Shown: positions 1-10,200 of the stretch, in pieces
Layout of the letters: the number at the start of each line of letters is the position of its first letter
How positions within the stretch are numbered: position 1 is the stretch's first letter
Assembly (NCBI GenBank): GCA_027575765.1
Contig: JANBPT010000605.1
Location: forward strand, 1-28,896
Direction of reading: 5' to 3'
Source of the DNA: Tieghemiomyces parasiticus
Taxonomy: Eukaryota; Kickxellomycota; Dimargaritomycetes; Dimargaritales; Dimargaritaceae
DNA: 28,896 bases
The notes under the pieces: generated by a model
Database searches by the model: none
The model's input: the letters and a program-made list of their open reading frames with translations, nothing else
What the model was told of the DNA's origin: nothing
Position numbers and translations under genes: made by a program

Positions 1-153
1 CCAAGAGGGCTGCGCATAATGGGGTGGGCAAAAGTAGGTCAAGGCCAGCCCAAGGGGCGAGAGGACGGCCGGGTCGATGCCGCTGAGCCAGACCAGGGCC
101 AAAAGGCCACCAGTTAGGCCGCTCAGAATGGCGATAGTGGTTGTCGTGGCCAT
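1..153 (-). CDS. N-terminus of a hydrophobic, probably membrane protein, cut by the left edge
   Basis: Reading down from an ATG at 153, 51 codons stay open to the first base of the window. The predicted peptide begins MATTTTIAILSG and is dominated by Leu, Ala, Gly and Val. It has a likely membrane segment or signal anchor at about residues 6-24 and a second hydrophobic stretch at about 32-41. The start has G at +4, and an inverted CCAAT box lies about 190 nt upstream (347 to 343). I do not recognise the family. The open frame is short enough to occur by chance in GC-rich DNA. The coherent hydrophobicity, the start context and the change to less GC-rich sequence just upstream of the ATG favour a real gene. 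An intron or more exons may lie beyond the edge. Confidence 0.42.
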   Translation of the reverse strand, partial: MATTTTIAILSGLTGGLLALVWLSGIDPAVLSPLGLALTYFCPPHYAQPSW

Positions 154-2900
154 GAGCGGCGGCGGGGGGGGGTGTGGGCGTATGAATTGGTCTGTGAAAC
201 TTGAAATGGGGTGGTTGTGGCACAGTTCTCGAACGGTGACGTCTACGGCTTGGTCAGGATACCCGACACCAGTATGGGAGAGGGAGAGAGAAACGGGGTG
301 TGTTTATGGTTAGACCTACGGCAGGCGACGGAAAACGAAGGGATTGGAGGTTGCAATGGGCCAGAGCGCCACTATAAGGTCTCGAGGTTCTGGAATGGTC
401 AGTAATAAAGGTGACCCGCCCAATTAATTTTTCCCGGCGGCTCATTATCGGGGGGCCGAGTTAAGTGGATATAGTTCACCTGTCGGGAGGGGGAGGGAGA
501 GAGCACCCCGATTGTGGACGTGCAGCCAAGAGTGCCGTGGCCTGCAAGAGAGCGTATCACGGTAAGTGTTGATGGGCGCAATAGCGCGGGCTTCTTGTAC
601 TTGGACTCGGAGACCGCTCAACCAAAGGGAATTATATTTGGACCGAGAGCAGGACACCAAGAGGGGCTTACGTAGTGCTGTGTTCACCATCCTCCTTCTT
701 TCATTTTCACCGGATCTATCGTGTAGCCCCGCGACGTGGGTGTCGTCGGGCGGGACGGTCTACTGCAGTGCCGAGGCCTCGCGCGTTGCAGGTTCGAGTA
801 CAGGGATTCCATCCTCACCCAACAATGCGTTAGCTAACCGCTACCGACCTGTAAGCATAGTATCCTGGGCGATAGCGGCCATATTCCCTTTCGATACAAT
901 GAAAAACGATACTGGTATTTTAATATACCAAGGCAGTCACGTATCGACCTAGTGGCAATCAGGCGATAAGCTCTAAGCTCCAAGGCAATAAACCCCGTAA
1001 TGGCCAGGATAGAGTGGCGTAATTCATAGATACCAACCCCGAGCTTTTTAATTCATCGGTCGGTTTATAGCGACACCAAGCGCCCCGAAGCAGGGCGGAG
1101 GAGGATGGAGTGCATCACCTATCGTAGATGCACCGCAAGAATGTACATGTCAAAGCGCTTATGCGTTGCTTCACTAGAATTCCACAGTCTGTGGCCCCAT
1201 ATACTTTCTCTGTTGGTCAAAATGCCTTCCTTTCGCCACGGAGAGCCGACCAGCTGGCCTACCCGATAGCCCCCTGCCTTAGTTCGCCCTTGTACATGGC
1301 ATCTAACCATGCGATTCCGGCTCGATTAACCTCTTTCCGGTCCAGGCGGCTAGTGAAATGCACGACAAGCTATGTGTCCTCTACCGAGTCCGCCCCTCTG
1401 GATGGACTTGCCCTATTCATAGTTAAAGCAGGCGCATTTTTTTTTGTTTTAATATTTGATAAATCACAATTTATCCTTCTTTAGGCCACAGCCACTCGGC
1501 TACCGCCTTAGTATAAAGTAGGACGTTATTTGAGAAACCGACTGTACGACCCGCCGGAGTGCAGACATCACCTCCGGCGCTCACGATGGGACCGCAGTCG
1601 GGGACCCTTTCCACTGGACGGGCGCGTCGGGCGCAGCCCCGTGGAACGGAAGTACGGAACTTAACGGTTCGTTCGACACGATCGGATGCCCATTTAGTCC
1701 CCCTTTCAGACTAGCCACACCAGCCTGTAATGTTCGTTCGCGAGCGTCATACCGATATTCTGGGTTAACGGTGAGGCGGACGGGGGCGCCAGTCCCCTTC
1801 CACCACTAGCACCGCCCACTAGTCTCTTACGGCCAGGTGCCTCATTGTCTTCCCTCCCCTTCCCTTTGCTCCCCTTTCTTCGGCTTTCCGCCCACCCTCC
1901 TTGTTCTCGCCCGTGCTGCCCACTTCTAAGGGTTCAGGCGTCACCGCACGACCCCTCTGCCCCCTCCACTCGCATAGAGTCCTTTGTCCTTTATCGACCG
2001 TTAGTTCCACAATCGACCACTCTTTAGAGCCCACGATGCTCCAAATTCACTAGTTATTAATTTACGGAATAAAGGCGATGAATGGCCTCTCCTCGAACCT
2101 ATAATCTAAGTCTACGATGATCATCCGCAAAATACGATACACAGTGCTCGGAGAGACGAATCATTTTCTCGACAAGCCTTACGGCAGCCCAATGGTCGTT
2201 GCTGGTACCGTCGGTGAAGCCCTTTGGTTGCGATAACCTGTTTGACCTAATCGGGGTCCGTCGATAGGGGGGACGGGCGGCCGTTCCGCCCTGCCGACTA
2301 AATGGCAGCAAGTGAGCCGATATAGGACGCTACCGTCCATATTCGTTTGCTATTGCAGTCCCTTCTTCGTCCATCGCAAATTCGTCATACTGTTAGCACG
2401 GCGACCATTCACCCTCCTTCTCTACACCTCCCCCTTTGACCATCCCCTAGGCTTTGCTACCCTCAGCGTCTCTCTTTGTTCGCGAATGGGGGCAATTGGT
2501 TATCAGAATGCACAGCCCGGTCCTCGCTTCCACTCGTGCCCGTCCATTTGGCCCGCCAAAGCTATCGTGCGCGGGATCTGCCTGTTCTCTCGTCGGCGCA
2601 ATACTTAAACCTCCGGCTGCCCCTCCCAGGCTGCCTTCCATTAGCTAAAGCCACTCTACCGCAAGCCTCCCTTCTTTCCAATCCCTCTTGACTCTTTCCT
2701 GTGAGATACTAGGGTAAAACCCCCGTTTACTAGAACTTCAGCGTGCCTTTTCGTCGGCCCTGGTCCTACTGGCCCATTTTTAAACTCCACCTGCCCTACC
2801 CATTCGCCCTCACGACAAATTTGTTTGCGGCGCGGAACATACTTTCCTGCATTTTGGCTACCCCCTATCAGAGTGAATCAATTATAACTACCCACCCGAA
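154..2900. other. 2.7-kb spacer with no supported gene
   Basis: The longest open frames here (128 codons at 566-952 and 118 codons at 1128-1484, plus strand) show no recognisable domain, no compositional bias of a protein and no good start context, so I do not call them. Visible landmarks are a G9 run at 164-172, a T9 run at 1437-1445, an imperfect inverted repeat at 913-930 (arms TGGTAT/ATACCA) and a strongly pyrimidine-rich plus strand from about 1845 to 1915. The plus strand is again rich in C and T up to about 2700. Such pyrimidine-rich stretches are common upstream of fungal genes and fit the plus-strand gene starting at 2901. No tRNA-like cloverleaf was found. Confidence 0.5.
343..347 (-). 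promoter_or_regulatory. CCAAT box upstream of the left-edge gene
   Basis: The plus strand reads GGATTGG here, which is CCAATCC on the minus strand, about 190 nt upstream of the minus-strand ATG at 153. CCAAT boxes bound by the HAP/NF-Y complex commonly lie at such distances in fungal promoters. The five-base core is frequent by chance, so this is weak support. Confidence 0.22.
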
Positions 2901-3857
2901 ATGGCCAATATTCAACCCGCCCGCATCGCCTATGGCCGCCGCGGCGCTTTCATCGGCTCGCACCCACGACAGGCCTTACACACGCCTCAGTCTCCGTACG
3001 GCATTGTACCGCAACCCGGCCATGGTATGTACGCCCCGACAACCGGCAAATACCACCCTTACCACTTGGCACAGGCCTATTATCACCCGACCAAATCGAT
3101 TAGGCCCACCCACACCCAGTACGGCCCAACTGGTACCGCCAGCGCAGCCCAAACACCTACCCGTGCGTCCCGCGCAGAGAATTTAACGCCTGCTCAGCCT
3201 ACAGACAACCTGGGGCAGACGAACGAAGGATATAGTGCCACGGCGGCCAGCCCGTACGAATCTTATCGGGGCAAGTCTGCCACACCCAATGCCGCTGACA
3301 CTTCTGCTGCTGCGTCGCCCACCTCGAGCGTCAGTAGAGTTAAGAAACACTCAACTTCTTCGGCGGCCTCCCCGCCCATGTTTATCCCCATCCTGCCCCG
3401 TGCCACCACGCCACGTGTCGGTCCGCGACGGGGCACCGCTAGCCCGGCCCAGCGAAACTCTCCGCCCCCACACCCTTCATCCAGCTTCACCACGATATTC
3501 AGTATATCCCCTACTGTAGCCCGCCGCTCCCGGTCGAATACCGGCGCGTCCGAGTATGTGGTCTCACGGGCCCCCGCGGGCAACCCCACCAATACCACGA
3601 TGGCGACTGCTCAAGCTTCCGTCCCAGCACTATCTACACCGGCCGCCCGCGCCACCACGCTCGGACTGCCACCCGCGACGTGCGAACCCACCCCGGTGAA
3701 TTCGATCGGTGCGTCGCCGACCAGCTCAGCTCCCAAAGTGGCCCGTAAGCTGCCCGACAACTATGACGACCTGCGGTTGCCCAAGCTGCAGCGGACGCGG
3801 ATGCCGGCGTACCATACCCTCACAACGCAGGGTCTGGGACCTTACCTCATCTTGTAA
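2901..3857 (+). CDS. Intrinsically disordered Pro/Ser/Thr/Ala-rich protein of unknown function
   Basis: A single open frame of 318 residues starts at an ATG with G at -3 and G at +4. I recognise no domain. The N-terminal 80 residues are rich in Tyr, His, Pro and Gly. Residues 80-280 are low-complexity Ser/Thr/Pro/Ala with roughly a dozen SP or TP sites and several Arg/Lys clusters. The block ASPTSS occurs twice (138-143 and 271-276), each time followed within a few residues by Val and basic residues. The C-terminal tail (about 284-318) is less biased and contains a KLPDNYDDLRLPKL stretch, so it may be a folded or binding element. There is one cysteine and no signal peptide or membrane segment. 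The composition suggests a regulated scaffold or transcription-related protein, but that is inference. A CCAAT box lies at 2678-2682. The gene converges on midasin. No intron is evident. Confidence 0.62.
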   Translation: MANIQPARIAYGRRGAFIGSHPRQALHTPQSPYGIVPQPGHGMYAPTTGKYHPYHLAQAYYHPTKSIRPTHTQYGPTGTASAAQTPTRASRAENLTPAQPTDNLGQTNEGYSATAASPYESYRGKSATPNAADTSAAASPTSSVSRVKKHSTSSAASPPMFIPILPRATTPRVGPRRGTASPAQRNSPPPHPSSSFTTIFSISPTVARRSRSNTGASEYVVSRAPAGNPTNTTMATAQASVPALSTPAARATTLGLPPATCEPTPVNSIGASPTSSAPKVARKLPDNYDDLRLPKLQRTRMPAYHTLTTQGLGPYLIL

Positions 3858-4272
3858 ACGTTAAAACTCAAAGCACCTTCTCTAGATATCTATATTCTCT
3901 TTTCATGGACTCAACTGTGCGTGCTGACCGCGACAATGTCACTGTATATATTTTGTTCCGCGCCACCGTTCTGTACTTTCGATTTTTCATTTATCGTTAC
4001 TTTCAGCATTCAAAATTGTCGCTGCCTACCATAGGGGAATTGATATACTTTTGAATCCGGCCAATCAACACGGGTGGGTTAAGTGATTAGACCACAATGA
4101 ATAAAACAATACTATTTATAACCCAAGAGATTACTAATTGTAGTTGAAGGTGGGTGTAACTAATGCGATGTAAAGGCTATCGGAGAATATCTAAGAAAGT
4201 GAAAAGTATGGGAGGTGTAGCCGAAAAAAATAAAATGAAAATAAACACAGGGGAAATTAATAACCCGGGCGC
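3858..4272. other. Convergent 3' spacer between the disordered-protein gene and midasin
   Basis: This AT-richer 415-nt stretch separates two genes that end toward each other. Plus-strand AATAAA motifs occur at 4100-4105, 4229-4234 and around 4240. The first, about 240 nt after the stop at 3857, is a plausible polyadenylation signal. On the minus strand I find no exact AATAAA downstream of the midasin stop, so its signal is presumably a variant. No gene is seen. Confidence 0.45.
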
Positions 4273-7200
4273 TCACTGCTCCGCTACAAGGCTAAAGTAC
4301 TGGCGGAGAGCGTCGGCCAGCACCGATGGCAGGGCTTTGATATCGCGCAAGACGAGGTAATAGGTGAACGGGAAGCTATCGAGGTACCGCGCCATACGTA
4401 GGCGTTGAACCCCATCGACAGTCTCGTAGGCGACGTGGTTGAGTTCGAGGATGGATTGGTTGGCGGGCTTATTATCCAAAACGATGAAAAGCACCATCAC
4501 ACGGCGCTCGGCACCCCGGCGGACCAGGGCGCGAAGACGATCGTGATCCTCGCAGACGCCGTCGGAGAGAATGAGATGCAGTTGCCATAGGTCGGCCGCT
4601 GAACCACCGCCCGTAGAACTGGCCGCCCGGCGGGCGTCGTCAAACAAATCGAGGGATTCGTCGAGCATATGGGCTACATTGGTGCGGGTCTGCTGGAAAG
4701 TAAAGTCGGTGAGCAGGGCCGCGCCCGTGTCCGAGGTGAAGGGCGTGTCGAACGGGTGCAGGACGTCGAGCTGGTGGCCGAACCTGGCCACGGCGAGGGA
4801 GCCGGCCTCCAGTTGGGTAAGGGCACGGGTGGTGAGGGCCAAGGTCTCAAAGGCAAGTTCCACGGCGCGTGAACCGGCCATGGACTTGGAATCGTCAACG
4901 GCAATGAGAATCTGGTACTGCCGCTTACTGGGTTTGGTCCGGCGGAGCCAAATCTTGTCTTTCTTGTATTCGCTGGCGATGTACGGGATGATCTTGCGCA
5001 TGTTAAGGCGTTTGCCCGTACGGTAGTCGCCGCGCAGTTGCGTAGCGAGAGTGGGTTCCAGAATAAGTCGGAGTTGTTCACAGAGCGAGAGGGCCAAGTC
5101 GTGCGTAAGGGCTTCGTAACGCTGCCACAGGGCCAATGCGGCGTCCCGGGTGAGGTTTGGGCCCGCTGCCTTAAGTTGTTCGGTGGCGTGCGCAAGCGCC
5201 TGACGAGTGGCCTCGGCTCGAGCCTCCTCCGCGGCGGGTTCTTCCTCGGCATGGTTAAGCAGGGTTGGGTCGGGGTCTGCGGGTTGGTCATCGTCTTCGA
5301 GAAGCCCGGAGTCTTCCGCCGGGCCATTCTGGAGAAGGGCACCGTCGAGGGCATGGGCGGCGGTGGCCGCCGCCTGGCCCTCATCGTCGGTTCCGTTAGT
5401 GCCGTCGGGGTCCTCGCCGCGCATCAGGGCTTCTAAGCGGGCACGGGCCTCCTCGGTGTCTACCTCTAAGGGTTCCGAGGTGTCCTCCGGTAGGGACCGG
5501 TCAGTTTCGTCGGGCTGCGGTGCGTGACCAATTTCGCCATCGGCCTGCGGGGCCTCAGCGACGGGGGCATCCGCCAGGGCCGCATGGGCGTGTTGTTCGT
5601 CCTCGCGGGTATACTCGAATGCGCCGTCCACGTCCATGGCTTCGGGTTCGGTCTCCTTCGTCTCCGGTTCGTCTCGGGCGGGGTCGTTATCTCCGGCAGG
5701 GGTATCCTCTGGACGTTCCGTCAGGTGAAGTCGGCGGCTCCAGCTCTCGGTGGCGTCCGCCAAACTGCGGTAGGGGTTGGCATGGCGTTCGGTAGCGTTG
5801 GCACCGTCGGATTCTTGGGCCGGCGCATCCTGGGCCGCTTCACGGGTGGCTTGAGTGTCGGCAGTGTCCTGGGCGCTGGATTCTCCCTGGCGGGCATCCG
5901 GGCGGTCAATCCGGTCGGCCTCAGACCGTGGCGCTATGTCGTCTTCCTTGCCGTTCTCCTTCTCCTTATCATCGTCGTCCGCGCCCTGGCCAGCCTGCGG
6001 CTGAGCCTTGATGGCTTCCTGGGCCTGGCCCTCGTCACCTTCCTCCTCGACCCCATAGGTCTCGGGCATCTGGTGATCATTAAGGGCAGCCTTCGGAGCT
6101 TCGGCATTATCCTCATCGGGTTGTTCGCCAGGCTGGTCTTCATCCATAGCATTCTCACCGGCCTCCCCCGCTGCCGCGGCCGTCTCGTCCTCGTCATCCC
6201 GGGGGGTTTCCTCGGGCTCAGGTTGTTCGGCCGGGGGTTCGTCTGGGGCGTCGCCTTGCTCGTCGGCCGGGTCCGGTCGGGCGGAGTCTTCAGCGTTGTT
6301 ATCATCTTCCGCACCAACCTCAGGGTCCGGTTCGTCGCCGTCCTGGTCCATGGCGTCATCTAGTGGGCGATCAGGCTCGACGGCGTTCCCAACTTCGTCG
6401 TCGGGTCCCTCACCGTCCGCGCCAGCCTCATCCTCGGGAGGCTGGACAGTGGGGCCGGCTTCGTCACCCAGGCGTGGGTCGTCGGCTCCGTCATCGGGTC
6501 CCTCGGGTTCTTCAGCCCCGTCTTCCTGGTCCTCGCCCTCCTGGTCGTTCTCCGGGTCGGGCATGCCCAGGTCATCAGGCAGGTCCATCGTATCGCCAGC
6601 CTTGGGGTCCATGGGGGCCAGGTCATCCGGGTTCATCTCTGCGCCCAGTTCGTCCTCGGGCTCCGAGTTTTCGGCGTCCTCATCGCCAGGTTCATTCTCG
6701 GTACCGTCCTCAGGGCCTTCGTTGCTGGGCGGCTGATTGGGGTCTTCTTTCTCCTCCTCCTTCTTTTTCTGTTGGGCGTCCTTCTTGTCGTCCTGGCCAC
6801 CATCCTCCTCTTCCTTGGCAACCGTTTCCTGTTCACCAGCGGTCGTGGCCTGGTTCGGGTCCAGTTGGGCCTCGGCGGGATCCTGGTCGTCAGGGGCGTC
6901 GTCATCCCACAACTTGTCATCCACAGCGGTGGGATCGTTCAAATCAACGTCGCCGATCTGCTCAGATAGCTCCGGTTCCTCGTCGTCCTCCTCATCACCG
7001 TCCGACTGGTCGTCGGCGTCGGTCAGGTCGGCGTCTCCAAGGTCGCCGTCAAAGTCCTGTTCCATTTCGATATCCTCGCCCTCACGGTCGCGGTTCGGGT
7101 CGTTGGCCTTGTCGTCCTTCTCCTCATCCTTGGTACCTTCGACCTGGTCCTCGTTTTCAATCTCATCGCTCACGTTCTTTTCGCCGGTACCTTCGCCCAT

Positions 7201-10200
7201 ACCGGTACCGTCGGCTGCTTCTCCGTCCGCGCCGTCGTCACCGGCCTCGCCGTCCTCTTCGGGGGCAGGCGTGCAGAACCCGTCACGCAACAGGTGCACG
7301 GCGGCCGTGGTCAGGAGGTAGGCTACACGGGCTGCGGCTCCGTGGTACAGGACCAGGTCAACCACAGCGTGCTGGGCCAAGCGTACGTATTGCGCCACAA
7401 AGGCGTTGGCGTCTGCAAGCGCACGGCGGAGGTAGGCTTGGATGGACGGGGTGGCGAGCGGGTCCAGCAGGGCGGTGCGTACCGCCATGGTCACCTGGAT
7501 AAGGTTTCGGGTGACCTGGTCGAGGGCGAGCGCAGACTTAAGGTGGGTGAACTGCTGGTGGGGGCGAGTCAAGGCCTCGTCGGGTAGGAAGTCCCCGTCT
7601 GCATCACCCTCGTCGTCAGTGCCTTCCATCTTGCTATCTTGGGTCAACTCGTTGGCAGGGGCGGCCGCGCGAATGGCCTGAAAGGCGATCAGTAGACCGT
7701 CTACCAGCGAGTCCAAAGCCCGGGCGGCGGTAAGCAGAGATGGGGGCAAGGTCCCGGAGTCACACGGGGCGACGTCGGCAGCGTCGATGGCGACGGGTTC
7801 GATCATGGTGGGGGTCGATAGGTCATGATGGTCCGCCAGGAAACCACTCAGTGAGGAGACCATGGGCTCCAAGAACCCGCGCAGGTCTGGGTTGCGGGCG
7901 AGTAGCTCGGTTGCCTCGGCCGGCAAACTGCGGAGGTACGTGAAGGTCTCGTCCCAAACGGCAAGGATCCCAGGGGGAGCGAAGCACGGGTCAGCCTCAC
8001 CGAGACTATGCAATTGGGTTACGTAGCTCGTTAGCGTTGCGGCCAGTGCCGCTGCCCGGCTGTAGAGTTGGCGTAAACAACGTAGGAAATCTGGAGTTTC
8101 CCCTTCCGGTTTACAATTAGCCTCGAGTATTTCGACGGTCTGCCCGACCGACTCATGTACCATGGCGACGTAGCTGGCCAGGTCACGGAAGGTGGCGAAC
8201 CAGCCGGGAGCAAGGACGGCGCAAGACGCACGCGTGGCTACCGCCGGGGCCCAAGCGCAGGTTAGCAAGGTGACTTGGGCCACGGCGGGTGCCATAGTGC
8301 GAAGGCGGTCGCGCAATAGAATCACCCCATCCACGGCGGATTCACTGTACCCTACGAGTCGCTCGGTTGTACCCGGAGGAAGGTCCGGCGCCACGGGGGA
8401 GGACGGAGCCTGCTGAACCAGAGTCAGTCGAGCAAGGAGGCGTGGATACTGCTGGTCGGCCCGCTGCCAGGCCAGGGCGGCATTTTCCAATTGCGGGTGG
8501 GCGGTGAGGGCCTCCGGGTCAACCAGTGCCAGCGGCTTAAAGAAGGCACCCTCTAGATCGGTATAGGGTGTGGCAAACAGGGTGGCTGGCTGCAGTCGCT
8601 GACGAATGTCGGGCCGTGGCCGGGGCTTCAACCCGAGTCGTTTGAGCTGACGCACGTAATCCGTGAGGGTCTTTTGTTTGATCACCTTAAGGCGACGGTA
8701 GAACTGTGCGCGAATGGTCCGCTGGGCTTCCACGTCCTTTTCGGGGTCGACGGTCGGCGCGGAATTTTTGAGGTCGGTCATCCGGATCACGGCATGGTGG
8801 GCAAAAGCGGCCACTCCGCGGCTGATAGGCAGAGTGTCGCGGTACAGACCGCCGTCGGCTACCAGGCGCTGCAGACGACGCAGGGCCGGCGCCCACTGGT
8901 CATAGCGCGGCCGGGCCACGGCGGCGATGACCTGGGAAGTCAAAGACGAAGGATCGAGCGATGTATCCGCTAGGCGGTCGACAACATCGGTGATCGTCTG
9001 TAGACCAGGGCGCATCTGCGATTCGACGCCAGCTAAAAACTCATGGTAGATCGTCGGGGCGCTTGTCGTAGGCCGGTTGCGGCGCAGCAGTAGTCGGCGG
9101 GCATCCTTGCTGGATAACTGAGCGGGCAGAAGCGCCGTGTCGGAAGGATCTGCTGAGGCAGCGGCCTCGGTTTCGGTGACCGTCAACAATACCCGACTGT
9201 CAACGCGCGTGATGAGGGCGTCCACTGGCGTGTTGAGAACGGCCCGCACCTTCTGGAGACACTTGTGCAGCTCACGGTGGGTCTTCTGGGCGCTGGCACG
9301 GAGGGCGTGCACGTTGACGTCTTTAAATGTGGCGATCCGAACGAAGTCAGTCAGCTCCTTGGCCACGGGCTGTACCCCTTGGCGGCGCTCGGCGGCCAGC
9401 GGAGCCTCATAGACAGAATAGTAATGGATCACATGGTCAAGGAGTGGCCCAATCGAGGAATTGGACGTGGTAGACGGCACTGTAGCCAGGTGCTTTGCGA
9501 AGGCACGCAGCAGTTCAAGACGGGCTGCAAATTCGCCCAGCGTTGAGGTGCGCAAAAACGACACCAGTGTGGTGAGTAGGGCAGTCGGATCAGACCGGTC
9601 TGCGTCTTCATCGTCGGCCTCGCGGTCCTCACCCGGAACCAGTGGGGCTATGACCAAATTGTAGAGGTGGAGCCACCAGACGTGGGCCCGGCGGCGGTGG
9701 CGGCGGAACTCCCCCTCCAGGAGGTGCGGCCAGCATTCCAGCTCGAGCTGGCGCCAGTGCACCACCACCTGGCTGAGGCGATCGAGCCAGGGGCGCAGGG
9801 CGAACTCGCGACTGGCATACAGCTCCCAGTCCTGGGCTTGGGTCAGGAACAATTCCACTCCGGTCAACCACTTGGCCAGCGGGGAGGAGGCCGGCTGGCT
9901 GCGAAGTCGAGTCACCAGGTCCCGCAGGCGGGCGAGCACGGGCTGATCAGGCCAAGCGGCTTGCAGTTGGATCAGACGGGCATCGAGTTCTCCGAGAAGG
10001 GCTGCGAAGGTACTCGTCTCGTTGAGGTGGGGGTCGGCATAAAAGTCATAACGATCGCCAGGTTCCCGAACCGCAAGGTACCGCCCGAAAGCCAGTCCCG
10101 GAGTCTCGGGGCCACTGGCATTGTGGGGGGCAACAGCATTCAGGGCCGTCAAGTGGGCCGGAAGGAGCCGCTGGGCGGCGGAGGCCGGCAGGTCGGAGGC

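Noticed and set aside
790..802. B-box-like GGTTCGAGT in the left spacer
   Set aside because: The motif is not followed by the needed CC, and no cloverleaf can be drawn around it.
566..1484. Open frames of 128 and 118 codons in the left spacer
   Set aside because: No domain, no coherent hydrophobic or low-complexity pattern, and overlapping frames on both strands of similar length, as expected by chance.
2743..3186. 147-codon frame overlapping the start of the disordered-protein gene
   Set aside because: It overlaps in another frame, ends early and shares its Pro/Thr bias only because of the underlying codon composition. The 318-codon frame has the better start context and length.
5524..7502. 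Long plus-strand open frames (279 and 379 codons) opposite midasin
   Set aside because: They lie antisense to the Asp/Glu-rich segment, where GAC/GAG codons give stop-poor antisense frames. Their Ser-, Arg- or Val-rich translations resemble no protein.
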